NCBI GenBank assembly: GCA_037954665.1
Contig: JBBMOL010000022.1
Location: forward strand, 7,378,001 to 7,442,000
Reading direction: 5' to 3'
Length of the DNA: 64,000 bases
Source of the DNA: Laguncularia racemosa
Lineage: Eukaryota; Streptophyta; Magnoliopsida; Myrtales; Combretaceae
In this document: positions 35,719 to 45,039 of the stretch, in pieces
Layout: each line of letters begins with the position of its first letter
Position numbering within the stretch: position 1 is the stretch's first letter
The notes under the pieces: generated by a model
The model's input: only the letters and a program-made list of their open reading frames with translations
What the model was told of the DNA's origin: nothing
Database searches by the model: none
Translations under genes and position numbers: made by a program

Positions 35719-36739
35719 TGATGTGCCTAATTCCAAGCTTAAGCACAATCAAAAGAATCAAGGAAAACTCAATTCACGCACACAAAAACCGGTTCACTTG
35801 ACTAGGTAAATGCGGAAATCCTAAGGCAATGGAATGAAATCTAAAGAGCTCCAATTGCTATTATCAATCTAAACAAGTAATCTTCATCAAATAATAACAA
35901 TTATAATTGAAACCCACGTGAATCAAATCAAGAAAACAAATGGGTCAAACCGCAAATTCCAATCCCTTCCTTCAACTATCCAATTCACGTCACAATGAAG
36001 AGAATGATATCATATATCACCACAATCAATCCTATAACAAGCTATTGATCACGAATTGTGAATTAAAACACGTCCAAGAACATCCAAATCAACCTAGATA
36101 TGACGCACTAGTGATGAAATGGAAAACAACAATAAGGAACCGATATTACTCACGATTTCTCCTTGTTGCACTCGCCTCAATTTTAACTTCTTGGGATTGA
36201 AATTGATAAGAGAATTTAGAATTAGGAAAACCCTAAGCCCTCTCACGAAATGTGAAGTTTTTGTTCTGCAAAATAAGCCTCCTCAAACCCTCTCTTAAGC
36301 AAGTATTTATACTTGCAACTCCTAGGGTTAAAAAGTGCTTAAAATTACAAGTTTGCCACTTTTAAGGTGGCTAACCCTAAATGAAAATTACATGGAAATA
36401 AAAGTGTCCCAAAACCAAAATAGTTCATAAAATAAGAAATATATAAAAGAAATGGTCTTCAAGATGTCGGTCTTCTATAGGATCCATCGGCCCAACTCAT
36501 CGCCGATTCAGGTCGGTCCATGGATAACCCACCAGCTGAGTTTGAGGGAGTTTGTCCATTGCCCTATAAAATATGATAATTGTGCCTGTTGGAAAACATG
36601 GTACAAGAATAATAGAAAAGAGGTTAATATATAAATAATTCCGGGGTCGATCTGCTGAAAATGGGCCCTCAACGCCAAGATTTGAAATCCTTTAGTTTTT
36701 GCACTAATGATAGGTCTTGTCGGATTTTTATTCCTATCA
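35719..36739 (-). repeat. 3' LTR of the non-autonomous element
   Basis: It is 1021 bp; the minus strand starts TGATAGGAATAAAAATCC and ends GGCACATCA. The element's ORF continues 76 codons into it. The minus-strand TATAAATA is at 36304-36311. Confidence 0.88.
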
Positions 36740-37815
36740 TCTCCTCGGGCCTCAAAAAGATTTGTCCTCAAATCTGGTATATCAAATGCAATAGAAACTT
36801 CGTTTCCTCCTAGCAAACCATCTGAAGAAATATCACTGCATAGTCCTAAAATCCGAAATACCACAGGTGGTGATTGTCTTCTCTCCTCCATTTCTTGGAT
36901 GTATCTCATCTGCAACACAAATAATGACCCATTGTCTACTGAGGTGTCCCCTATCTCAACCCATTTCATTGATATTGTATCCTCCTTTTCTAACTCATTT
37001 GTATGTCGTTGATCTTCATGGTCTTCTAATGGTTGGCCCAACTGCTCATTACCCTCTAAAACCTCTGAAGGTGAACATAACTGTCTCTGAACAGTTTGGC
37101 TCTCTGGTGGTCTACTCGTCTGACTATGATCATCAGGATCCTTTGAAGGTTGGCACATCGGTGTCTGCATCTGCACAGTTTGGTCCTCTGATGGTTTGAT
37201 CATGTGGCTATGATCCTCAAGATTCTGTGATGGTTGTCTTATCTGTCTTTGCATCTCTTGGACCTCTGATAGTGACATAGGGTTCAATACTATACGTTTA
37301 CTATCCTTTTTAAACATATAAGTATTTCTATACCCATCATGTAATACCATCCTGTCATACAACCATGGTCTACCAAGTAATATATGGGATGCACAAAGAG
37401 GAAGAATATCACATTCAAGCTCATCATAGTACTTGTCCCCTATACTGAAGGGTACCCTAGCCCTTTGGGTTACACAAAGACCATCTTGATCATTCAACCA
37501 ATGTAATGTATAAGGTTTAGGATGTGGGATAGTTTCAAGTTTCAACTTCGATACTAATGATGTAGCTACAACATTAGTACAACTACTGCCATCAATAATA
37601 ATTGCGCACAAGTTTCCTTGTACCCTACAAGAAGTATGGAACAATTTTTCTCTTTGTCCCTCATCAATGGTTTGAAAAGAAGTCATGTCCCGATGCAATT
37701 TGTTAGCATAATGAAACATTTCACTAGACATGATTGTACTAAAATCCAACAATACAATAATTATCTTCACACTTCCAAGGTTTAAGTACACAACCAAACC
37801 ACAAATGAAGTACAC
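36508..37815 (-). CDS. Retropepsin-type protein with unknown C-terminal region
   Basis: An uninterrupted frame of 435 codons. Residues about 58-180 are a retropepsin-like domain: IIIDGSSCTNVV (catalytic Asp at 75), then HILLGRPW and DRMVLHDGYRNTY, closely related to the protease of the surrounding CRM-like element. Residues about 190-275 are an acidic, Gln/Ser/Pro-rich imperfect repeat (PSEDQ, PSKDPDDH, PSEVLEGN and PLEDHEDQ). Residues about 280-345 (MKWVEIGD, LFVLQMRYIQEMEERR) I do not recognise. DLRTNLFEARGDD (348-360) is the usual end of a CRM-like pol just before the LTR, so the ORF looks like a pol in which everything between protease and C-terminus was replaced. The rest is LTR-encoded. 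Whether it is translated from the first Met, and has a role, is unknown; a passive deletion relic is the alternative. Confidence 0.7.
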   Translation of the reverse strand: MYFICGLVVYLNLGSVKIIIVLLDFSTIMSSEMFHYANKLHRDMTSFQTIDEGQREKLFHTSCRVQGNLCAIIIDGSSCTNVVATSLVSKLKLETIPHPKPYTLHWLNDQDGLCVTQRARVPFSIGDKYYDELECDILPLCASHILLGRPWLYDRMVLHDGYRNTYMFKKDSKRIVLNPMSLSEVQEMQRQIRQPSQNLEDHSHMIKPSEDQTVQMQTPMCQPSKDPDDHSQTSRPPESQTVQRQLCSPSEVLEGNEQLGQPLEDHEDQRHTNELEKEDTISMKWVEIGDTSVDNGSLFVLQMRYIQEMEERRQSPPVVFRILGLCSDISSDGLLGGNEVSIAFDIPDLRTNLFEARGDDRNKNPTRPIISAKTKGFQILALRAHFQQIDPGIIYILTSFLLFLYHVFQQAQLSYFIGQWTNSLKLSWWVIHGPT

Positions 37816-38759
37816 TCAACTACTTTCAAGAAGATAGAATTAAATTCAACAACAAGTGTTTAAGTAACTAGTTCAATTACTTTCACACATTTAATGAGTT
37901 GTTTGAATTTCAAATTCTATTACTCACTTTCCTTTTTCGCTAAAGTTTTACACCCACAATGAGTCTTAATGTGCAGCACCTTGCACTACACAAAACTCCA
38001 CAAATTTACACCACCACACACACCTAATCACGTTGCACTCACCTCACCACAACACAATTCACCACGTTACAACACCTTCAATTAACATACACACATAACG
38101 CCACACATACATACCCTTCACTAATTTTACAAAAACACAACTCCACACACATATACCTTTTATAAACATTGCAGCACACACATACACACTCTTCCATACT
38201 TGTATTTCTTTACTTCTATACAAGTTTCAAACCATAACTCACAACAAAAGGCAGCTTAAGTTCAAATTCAAAATGAGATCATTAATTGCAATGTTCCACA
38301 AATGGTAAGGAGCCACTTTCAAATTCAAATGAACACACAATTAAACAATGATTTAATGTATGTTTTGAAATTCAAATTGCTTCCCTAACTCATACCTCAA
38401 ATTTGGAAATTGCACTTCTCCAATTCAGAATTACACAATGGAAATCACAACAACAAACTTCACAACCTCTCTCACACCACAACTAGTCACGACAAGAATA
38501 AGGTAATTTTTTTTAAGCTCAAACAATTGTTGAATTAACAACACTTCTATTCTTCCTTCCTTCCACAAAAATTATTAATCACAAGATGATGCAACAACCT
38601 TCCCAACCCAACTCCAACAATCAGCAAATTAAATTCCAAGCCAAGGTAATTTCGCAATATCAAAACCATAACAACACAATTTGTGGTTTTCACTAAATCA
38701 CCCTAATTGATGATTAACTCCATGAAATCAAATACAACCAATCCCTTCTCTCAACATGT
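37816..38759 (-). other. Leader of the non-autonomous element
   Basis: Non-coding sequence lies between primer site and ORF. The plus strand is rich in CACA, AACA and TTCAC words (37960-38200). No gag is found, so a capsid would also have to come from a partner element. Confidence 0.6.
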
Positions 38760-38771
38760 GCTCTGATACCA
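38760..38771 (-). other. Primer binding site, minus strand
   Basis: The plus strand GCTCTGATACCA is the exact complement of TGGTATCAGAGC, the initiator tRNA-Met site. It lies six bases inside the LTR at 38778 and fixes the element's orientation. Confidence 0.9.
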
Positions 38772-38777
38772 AAAAGA

Positions 38778-39812
38778 TGATGTGCCTAATTCCAAGCTTA
38801 AGCACAATCAAAAGAATCAAGGAAAACTCCTCAATTCACACACAAAAAAACCGATTCACTTGACTAGGTAAATGCGGAAATCCTAAGGCAATGGAATGAA
38901 ATCCAAAGAGCTCCAATTGCTATTATCAATCCAAACAAGTAATCTTCATCAAATAATAACAATTATAATTGAAACCCACGTGAATCAAATCAAGAAAACA
39001 AATGGGTTAAACCACAAATTCCAATCCCTTCCTTCAACTATCCAATTCACGTCACAATGAAGAGAATGATATCATATATCACCACAATCAATCCTATAAC
39101 AAGCTATTGATCACGAATTGTGAATTAAAACACGTCCAAGAACATCCAAATCAACCTAGATATGACGCACTAGTGATGAAATGGAAAACAACAATAAGGA
39201 ACCGATATTACTCACGATTTCTCCTTGTTGCACTCGCCACAATTTCAACTTCTTGGGATTGAAATTGATAAGAGAATTTGGAATTAGGAAAACCCTAAGC
39301 CCTCTCACGAAATGTGAAGTGTTTGTTCTGCAAAATAAGCCTCCTCAAACCCTCTCTTAAGCAAGTATTTATACTTGCAACTCTTAGGGTTAAAAAGTGC
39401 TCAAAATTACAAGTTTGCCACTTTTAAGGTAGCTAACCCTAAATGAAAATTACATGGAAATAAAAGTGTCCCAAAACCAAAATACAACCAAAATAGTTCA
39501 TAAAATAAGAAATATATAAAAGAAATGGTCTTCAAGATGCCGGTCTTTTATAGGATCCATCGGCCTAACTCATTGCCGATTCAGGTCGGTCCATGGATAA
39601 CCCACAAGCTGAGTCTGAGGGAGTTTGTCCATTGCCCTATAAAATATGATAATTGTGCCTGTTGGAAAACATGATACAAGAATAATAGAAAAGAGGTTAA
39701 TATATAAATAATTCTAGGGTCGATTTGCTCAAAATGGGCCCTTAACGCCAAGATTTGAAATCCTTTAGTTTTTGCACTAATGATAGGTCTTGTCGGATTT
39801 TTATTCCTATCA
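38778..39812 (-). repeat. 5' LTR of the non-autonomous element
   Basis: It is 1035 bp and matches 35719-36739 along its whole length with small indels. The minus-strand TATAAATA is at 39366-39373. Confidence 0.88.
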
Positions 39813-40059
39813 CGATGGACCATTTCAAATTCTTGAGCACATCAATGATAATGCATACAAGATAGATTTGCCAGGTGAGTATCAAGTAAGTGCTACGTTT
39901 AATGTTACCGATTTGAGTCCTTTTGATGTAGGCGATGATTTGAGGACAAATCCTTTTCAAGAGGAGGGGAATGATGAGAGCCATGATGGGAGCCAAGCCA
40001 GAAGATGGAAGGTGGATCCTCTTGAAGTGTCACCTGGACCGATCACAAGAACTCAGTGA
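39813..40059 (+). pseudogene. CRM-like integrase C-terminus, running into the LTR
   Basis: DGPFQILEHINDNAYKIDLPG, then SATFNVTDLSPFDVGDD, is the usual C-terminal domain of chromovirus integrases of this group. It continues through the purine tract (GAGGAGGGGA, 39961-39970) into the LTR (SHDGSQARRW and PGPITRTQ) and stops at 40057-40059. The 5' LTR copy stays open about 34 codons longer; a one-base deletion in ACTCAGTGAAAC explains the early stop here. Confidence 0.85.
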
Positions 40060-40788
40060 AACAATTCAAGGAAGCACTTAACGAGTTGATAAAGGATGTC
40101 CATGAAGTCGGAAAGGATTGGAGCAACCATGAAGCCGGAAAGGATTGGAACAACCATGAGAATGCCCTTACTCTTATACAAGTCATAACAGATACGGGTT
40201 GAAGAGGGCGTGTCTTTACAAGGCACGGCCGTGTAGTGAGTCTGGAGGTTCCACAAAAACATATACGGTCATATACACGGTTCAAAGGCACGGCTGTGTA
40301 TGGTGTCAAGAATATCTACAGAAACATACACGTCTAGAAAGGCATGGTCGTGTATATGCTCTATGCCAGCTCCAACGCCGCCGGCCTTTAAGTCCCTATT
40401 TTGTTATTTTTTCGCAACTTAATGATGTTATGTCATTTTGGCTTTTATTATTACGAATTGTAAACCCTACTATAAAGCTTCTAGGGTTTAGAACAGAACA
40501 TACAACATAGAATATACAACATACAAGTTTGAATAACACTTTTGAGAGAATTCCTCTCTTGGTTCCTTAAAGAACTTCCTTGAACTTATCGGATTTTCTT
40601 CTGTGGCGTTCATCCCGACTTATCAATCGATCTTTCATCCCGATTGTAGCGTCTACATAATATACCAAGGTTCTTGCCTAACTTATAGGCAACGGGTCGC
40701 GGTTTCCACTTGATTGTTTGGCATCTTGGGTAGCAATTCCGAACGTATCGGTATTAGGTTTCGTCACACGTTAGCGTGGTTCGTATCG
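39972..40788 (+). repeat. CRM-like 3' LTR
   Basis: It starts TGATGAGAGCC and ends TTCGTATCG (CA changed to CG), 817 bp. It is a close match to 28930-29748. CACGGCCGTG at 40225-40234 is a 10-bp palindrome. Confidence 0.86.
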
Positions 40789-40793
40789 GTTGC

Positions 40794-41488
40794 TATGTTG
40801 TCGCCGGAAGCATGCGATCACATAAGCTGGCATACCCATCTCCATGCGCAGCTCCTTCTCCCAACTTGACGATGACGATCCGAGTGGAGCCGAGGATAGA
40901 ATGCAACGGACGGCGAGGTTCCAAACCTGCTGTTGAGGAAAACACCACTCAGAATGAGAAGGGAAAGAGAAGAGGAAGAAGAAAAGAAAAAGAAAAGGAA
41001 GGAAGAAGAAAAACGATCGGAATAAGAAGAAGAAAAGGTAAGAAAAAGAAAAGGGAAGAAAGAGAGAGAGGGTTGGGGGACCAGATGGGATATGACGTGA
41101 TGGCGATGTGACTGCTGGTCACGTCCTTACTGCGGCTACCGGCTGCTCTCTTTTTTTTTTAACAGTTATGTATATACATTTATATATTATATTGTATTAT
41201 ATTTTATATTATAAATGTCTCTAGTTTTATATTTCATACACGTATAAGAATACCTTTAAATTTCAATTTTTTAGCATTTTATTACGAAAATTTACGTCTA
41301 AGTTAATTTGATTATTCCGAGCATAAATTTTTACTCTAAATTTCAATTTGATATTCCTAGATTTAAAAATTTAAAATTAATTTTGTTATTTAACTAAATA
41401 TCTTTTAAAAACTACATTTTAGATGATTTATTCTTCTATTTATTTTCTTTAATTGTTTATATAATTTTTTTAAATTTAGGATTTTACA
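40794..41488 (-). repeat. Right-hand part of the minus-strand solo LTR
   Basis: This is the start (in its own orientation) of the 5.4-kb LTR resumed after the CRM-like insertion. A purine-rich AAG/AGG tract (40950-41075) gives a Lys/Arg-rich spurious frame, and a strongly AT-rich end follows (41160-41480). Confidence 0.65.
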
Positions 41489-43371
41489 TCAGTAATGCAT
41501 CAAATCAAGGTTTGGGATGTGTACTTATGCAAAATGGGAAAGTCATTGCATATGCTTCTTGCTAGCTAAAATAATATGAGAAGAATTACCCTACCCATGA
41601 CTTGGAATTAGTTGCTGTGATTTTAGCACTGAATTATGGGGACGCTATCTTTATGGAGAGAAGTGTAAAATCTTCACAGACCATAAAAGTTTGAAGTATT
41701 TGTTTACTCAAAAGGAGTTAAATATGAGACAAAGAAGGTAGTTGGAACTGATAAATGATTATAATGTAGAAATTCATTATCACTAGGGAAAAGCAAATGT
41801 GGTTGTAGGTGCTTTAAGCAGGAAGAAACACATAAATATTACAGGATTAATCACGTCTCAGAAGAAGATATTAAAAGATATGGACAAGCTGAAATTGGAA
41901 GTAGTGACATGAGAAGTGGGAAATAGGTTGGCTATACTTAATATTCAACCTAATCTTCTAGATCAAATTAAAATTGCATAAATGGAAGATCTTGAAATTC
42001 AAAAGATAAGGAATAAAGTAGAATAGGGGGAAGCCATGGAATTTATGTTAAACACCGAAGGAGTAGTCAACTATGGGAACAGATGGTGTGTTCCAAATAA
42101 CACAAAATTAAAGAGGATTATGAAGGAAGCCCATTACTTAAGGTATAAAATATACCCAGAAAGCACCAAGATGTACAAGGATCCCAAGAACACTTATTGG
42201 TGCAAAAATATGAAACGGGAGATAGCTGAATATGTGTCTAAGTGTCTCACCTATCAATAAATAAGGATTAAACACCAAGACCAACTATAGATTTTGTCAC
42301 AATACTCTCAAGAATAAGGGAGAAATATGATGCGATTTGGGTGATAGTAGACAGATTAACCAAGTCCACACATTTCTTGCCAATTAAAGTGGACTATAGA
42401 CTAGCAAAGTTTGCTCAAATGTATATTAAAGAGATTGTCATGTTACATGGGATCTCAGCTACGATTACATCTAATAAGGATACTCGTTTTGCGAGAAATT
42501 TTAGGAAAAGTCTACATTAAGCTTTAGGAACCAAACTCCAATTTAGTACAGCATTTCAACCTTAGATAGATGGGCAATTTAAAAGAACTATTCAAATTCT
42601 AAAAGATTTACTAAGAGCTTGTACATTAGATCAAGGGGATAATTGGAGTGATCATTTGCCTATAGTAGAATTTGCTTGTAATAACAGTTACCAGGCTACT
42701 ATATAGATGGCTCCTAATGAAGCATTATATGGAAGGAAGTGCAGATCTCCCTTACATTGGGATGAAGTGGAATATAAACAGGTATTGGGCCAAAGATACT
42801 ACAAGAAATAGTAGACAAGGTTAAAGTCATAAGGCAACGGCTCCTATCAGCCTAGAGTCGCCAAAAACGTTATTTAGACAACCAGCGACGCCCTCTAGAA
42901 TTTTAAGTGGGAGATAAAATCTTACTGAAGATATCTCGAACTAAATGAGTAATTAGGTTTAGACTGCAAGGTAAGTTGAATCTAAGATATATGGGCCCAT
43001 TCAAAATTCTAAAGAAAATCAAAATAGCCACATATAAGTTAGTACTATCGCGAAGTCTGGCTCGAGTACATAATGTGTTTCATGTATCGATGTTAAGAAA
43101 GTTTATACTAAACCTAAATCAAGTGATGGCCTTGGAACCTTTGAAGGTACAACTAGACTTATCCTCTATAGAAAGACCTATAAGGAAAGTGGATACCAAG
43201 GAACAAGTTCTAAGAAGAAGAACTATTCCTTATGTCAAAGTGCAATGGACAAATCAAACCCAATGAGAGGCAACATGGGAATTAGAAGAAGAAATGAAGA
43301 GAAGGCATCCAAAACTTTTCCCAATTTCAGGTAACTTTTGAGGATGAAAGTTTTAAATAAAGGGGGGAGAA
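41489..43371 (+). pseudogene. Tekay-like RNase H and integrase
   Basis: RNase H resumes as SNASNQGLGCVLMQNGKVIAYAS. TDHKSLKYLFTQKELNMRQRR and an ALSRK-like motif follow in shifting frames. The integrase zinc region lies about 42120-42260 (the ends are CLTYQ then TAA). The core lies about 42275-42760: the first Asp is kept (IDFV), the second is Asn (ITSNKDTRF, 42473-42475) and the Glu is Lys (QFKRTIQ, 42581-42583), so it cannot catalyse strand transfer. The C-terminal part (42976-43266) has LRYMGPFKILKK and ARVHNVFHVSMLRKF. A TGA then precedes EATWELEEEM and HPKLF, the chromodomain-side end. Many stops and frameshifts are present. Confidence 0.85.
43359..43371 (+). other. Tekay polypurine tract
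   Basis: AAAGGGGGGAGAA lies directly before the LTR start TGTAATACACG. Confidence 0.8.
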
Positions 43372-43383
43372 TGTAATACACGA

Positions 43384-43427
<44 letters not shown>

Positions 43428-45039
43428 AATAAATAATTTAAGGTCTAAGGCAATTGCACAATTACGAATAAAAGATGAGGGTAGTTTTGTCTTTTCCAAC
43501 GGGACTATATATATATATGCTAAACTAACCTAAGGTTCTCCTCTTTTGTAAATCTGAAATCCCAGCCACCTAAAGAGAGCGAGTGACACAAAAAGAGAGA
43601 TAGAAAGAGAGAAAGCTTGTCTAGGAAGACCTAATGAAATTCATGGGGGTAGTGCGGTAAAGCAAACAAGAACGTAAAGAAAAGGGAATTCTTGGATCAA
43701 GGAGTTGATACGCGGGAAATTCGATGTAATTATTCTAACTTATGTTAATTGAGGAGTATTTACATATTTTTAAGATTCAATGGAGTTTAGGGATAAAAAG
43801 GAATGAAATTGGGGGAAGTTTGAGTTAAATATTAGGGTTCGTAGGATTGGCCAAGATATACACGGCCTCCTAATACGGTCGTGTTACGACCATGTTGAAT
43901 GTAATAATATACTGAGAGATACACGGTCTCCAACACAATCGTGTTATGACCGTGTTGAATTTAAAAGTATACTAAAAGATACACGACCATTCAGCACGGA
44001 CGTATTGCCCCCGTGTTAAAATGAGAAGAACATGACCTCCCAACACGGTCGTGTTTTGACCATGTTGAATTACAAGAAACACAGCCTCTTAACACGACTA
44101 TGATCCAATTGTGTTAAAGTCAAATCTCACCGAGAGATACACGACCCCTAAAATGATCGTGTACTAGCCCATGTTGAATAACACGACCACTAACATGGCC
44201 GTATTAAGTGATGAACATTATTATTATATATCAAATTGTCTCCTTAATTAACTAAGTTTAACATAACCAAAACAAATTAGTAAAAACTTAGATGACTTAA
44301 TGGAATAAGAGGAATTAGGAGAGTTATATTATGTGGGATTAATACTAAGATTAATGTGTTGATTATATAGATATCAACTTAGCTTAAGTTTGGGAAAAGA
44401 ACTGTGTAAGGCTAGGATTCCAAGTACGTGTTTACTTTGTTTATTGTATGTGATTGTTAGGAAGCTATCTAATTAGTTGTATGTGAAATAATGAAATGTT
44501 GAGACATAATGTGAATCATATGGTATCAGGAAGTTATGCAATGTTATGTGAATGGAATGAGATATGTTACTTGTGCCTACAGTGGCAAATGCCTAGGGGG
44601 TACCACGATGATCGGTATACCACATTGTCCCTAATGGAGCTGTGTATCTAAATGATCTGAGATAGATTATGGTTAGATAGGGCCCATAGTGGCAATTCCC
44701 AATAGGGTTAGATGGGGCTCGCAAAGGCAATTCCCACTAGGACAAATGTTATGTGTACCGGCATCATGAGTACCCCCATATATTATAATTCATTGTCGGT
44801 GTTGATGCGTGAATTGAATGATGAACGTGTTATGGATAAATGTTGCATATATGCATGTGAGATTAATGTGGTTTGTCATGCGCATGTGGGTGTAGTACTT
44901 ATGCATGTGGTTATAGTAATATGATGAATAATGTATATGAATAGATTTTAAAGTATGTTGAAGTTTTAGAGCCTCAACATGTCGTTTGACAGTAGTGACA
45001 TATGGCAGGCTGTAGTACTCTAGTTTTTAGGGCGTTATA
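43372..45039 (+). repeat. Tekay-like 3' LTR
   Basis: It starts TGTAATACACG with a longer (AT)n tract (43388-43420) than the 5' LTR and ends GGCGTTATA, where relatives have GTTACA. It is 1668 bp. The shortfall against the 5' LTR is mostly one deletion of about 285 bp near 44900. The hairpin array spans about 43855-44215, and one unit at 43872-43896 has facing arms AATACGGTCGT and ACGACCATGTT. Confidence 0.88.
43855..44215 (+). repeat. Tandem inverted-repeat array in Tekay LTR
   Basis: Six degenerate units of about 55-65 bp. The consensus arms AACACGGTCGT and ACGACCGTGTT are exact reverse complements separated by GTT, so each unit can fold as an 11-bp hairpin. The spacers contain ACTGAGAGATACACGACC-like text. 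Confidence 0.7.

Larger units (their letters stand above)
35719..39812 (-). mobile_element. Non-autonomous CRM-like element encoding only a protease
   Basis: A complete 4094-bp LTR element in minus orientation: 5' LTR 38778-39812, perfect initiator-Met primer site 38760-38771, an AT/CA-rich leader, one 435-codon ORF (37815 to 36508), purine tract and 3' LTR 35719-36739. Target duplication: TGATG (35714-35718) and CGATG (39813-39817), differing by one CpG C-to-T change. The host pol frame rejoins across it (PRGD then GPFQIL). There is no RT, RNase H or integrase, so it must borrow these from a relative. The LTRs are nearly identical apart from small indels, so the insertion is recent. Its LTR family is also present as two solo LTRs in this window. 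Confidence 0.88.
28930..40788 (+). mobile_element. CRM-like chromovirus with two nested insertions
   Basis: 5' LTR 28930-29748, initiator-Met primer site 29752-29763, gag-protease, (solo LTR 31793-32828), RT-RNase H-integrase, (element 35719-39812), integrase end and 3' LTR 39972-40788. Flanking GTTGT (28925-28929) and GTTGC (40789-40793) are a target duplication with one change. Removing the insertions gives about 6.7 kb. The pol frame runs on into the LTR, a feature described for CRM centromeric retrotransposons. This and the overall order favour the CRM group; Reina or Galadriel is not excluded. Confidence 0.85.
24225..41488 (-). mobile_element. Minus-strand Del-like solo LTR (5.4 kb), split by a CRM-like element
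   Basis: Read on the minus strand it starts TGTAAAATCCTAAATTT (41488 downward) and ends CCTTTTAGGGCGTAACA at 24225. The flanks are TCAAC (24220-24224) and TCAGT (41489-41493), each one transition from TCAGC. RNase H coding sequence rejoins in frame across it. Removing 28930-40793 leaves about 5.4 kb with no gag or pol and no visible terminal direct repeat inside, so I call it a solo LTR of a Del/Tekay-like family with very long LTRs. A non-coding element with short unrecognised LTRs is a less likely alternative. Its left 2.6 kb contains phrases that mirror Tekay LTRs (minus strand GTGTGCTTACCCTCTCACAG near 24635). Confidence 0.72.
19065..45039 (+). mobile_element. Tekay/Del-like gypsy element with nested insertions
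   Basis: 5' LTR 19065-21013, primer site 21021-21032, gag, protease, RT, (insertion 24225-41488), RNase H, integrase, polypurine tract 43359-43371 and 3' LTR 43372-45039. The target duplication ACTTC is perfect at 19060-19064 and 45040-45044. Without the inserted 17.3 kb the element would be about 8.7 kb. The protease-RT-integrase order, the HVSMLRK motif and the EATWELEEEM...HPKLF C-terminus fit the Tekay/Del chromovirus group. It has stops and frameshifts throughout and lacks integrase catalytic residues, so it is long dead. Confidence 0.9.

Noticed and set aside
40776..41111. Lys/Arg-rich 111-codon ORF
   Set aside because: It spans a junction between the CRM-like LTR and the older LTR and then a purine-rich AAG tract, so it is not a gene.
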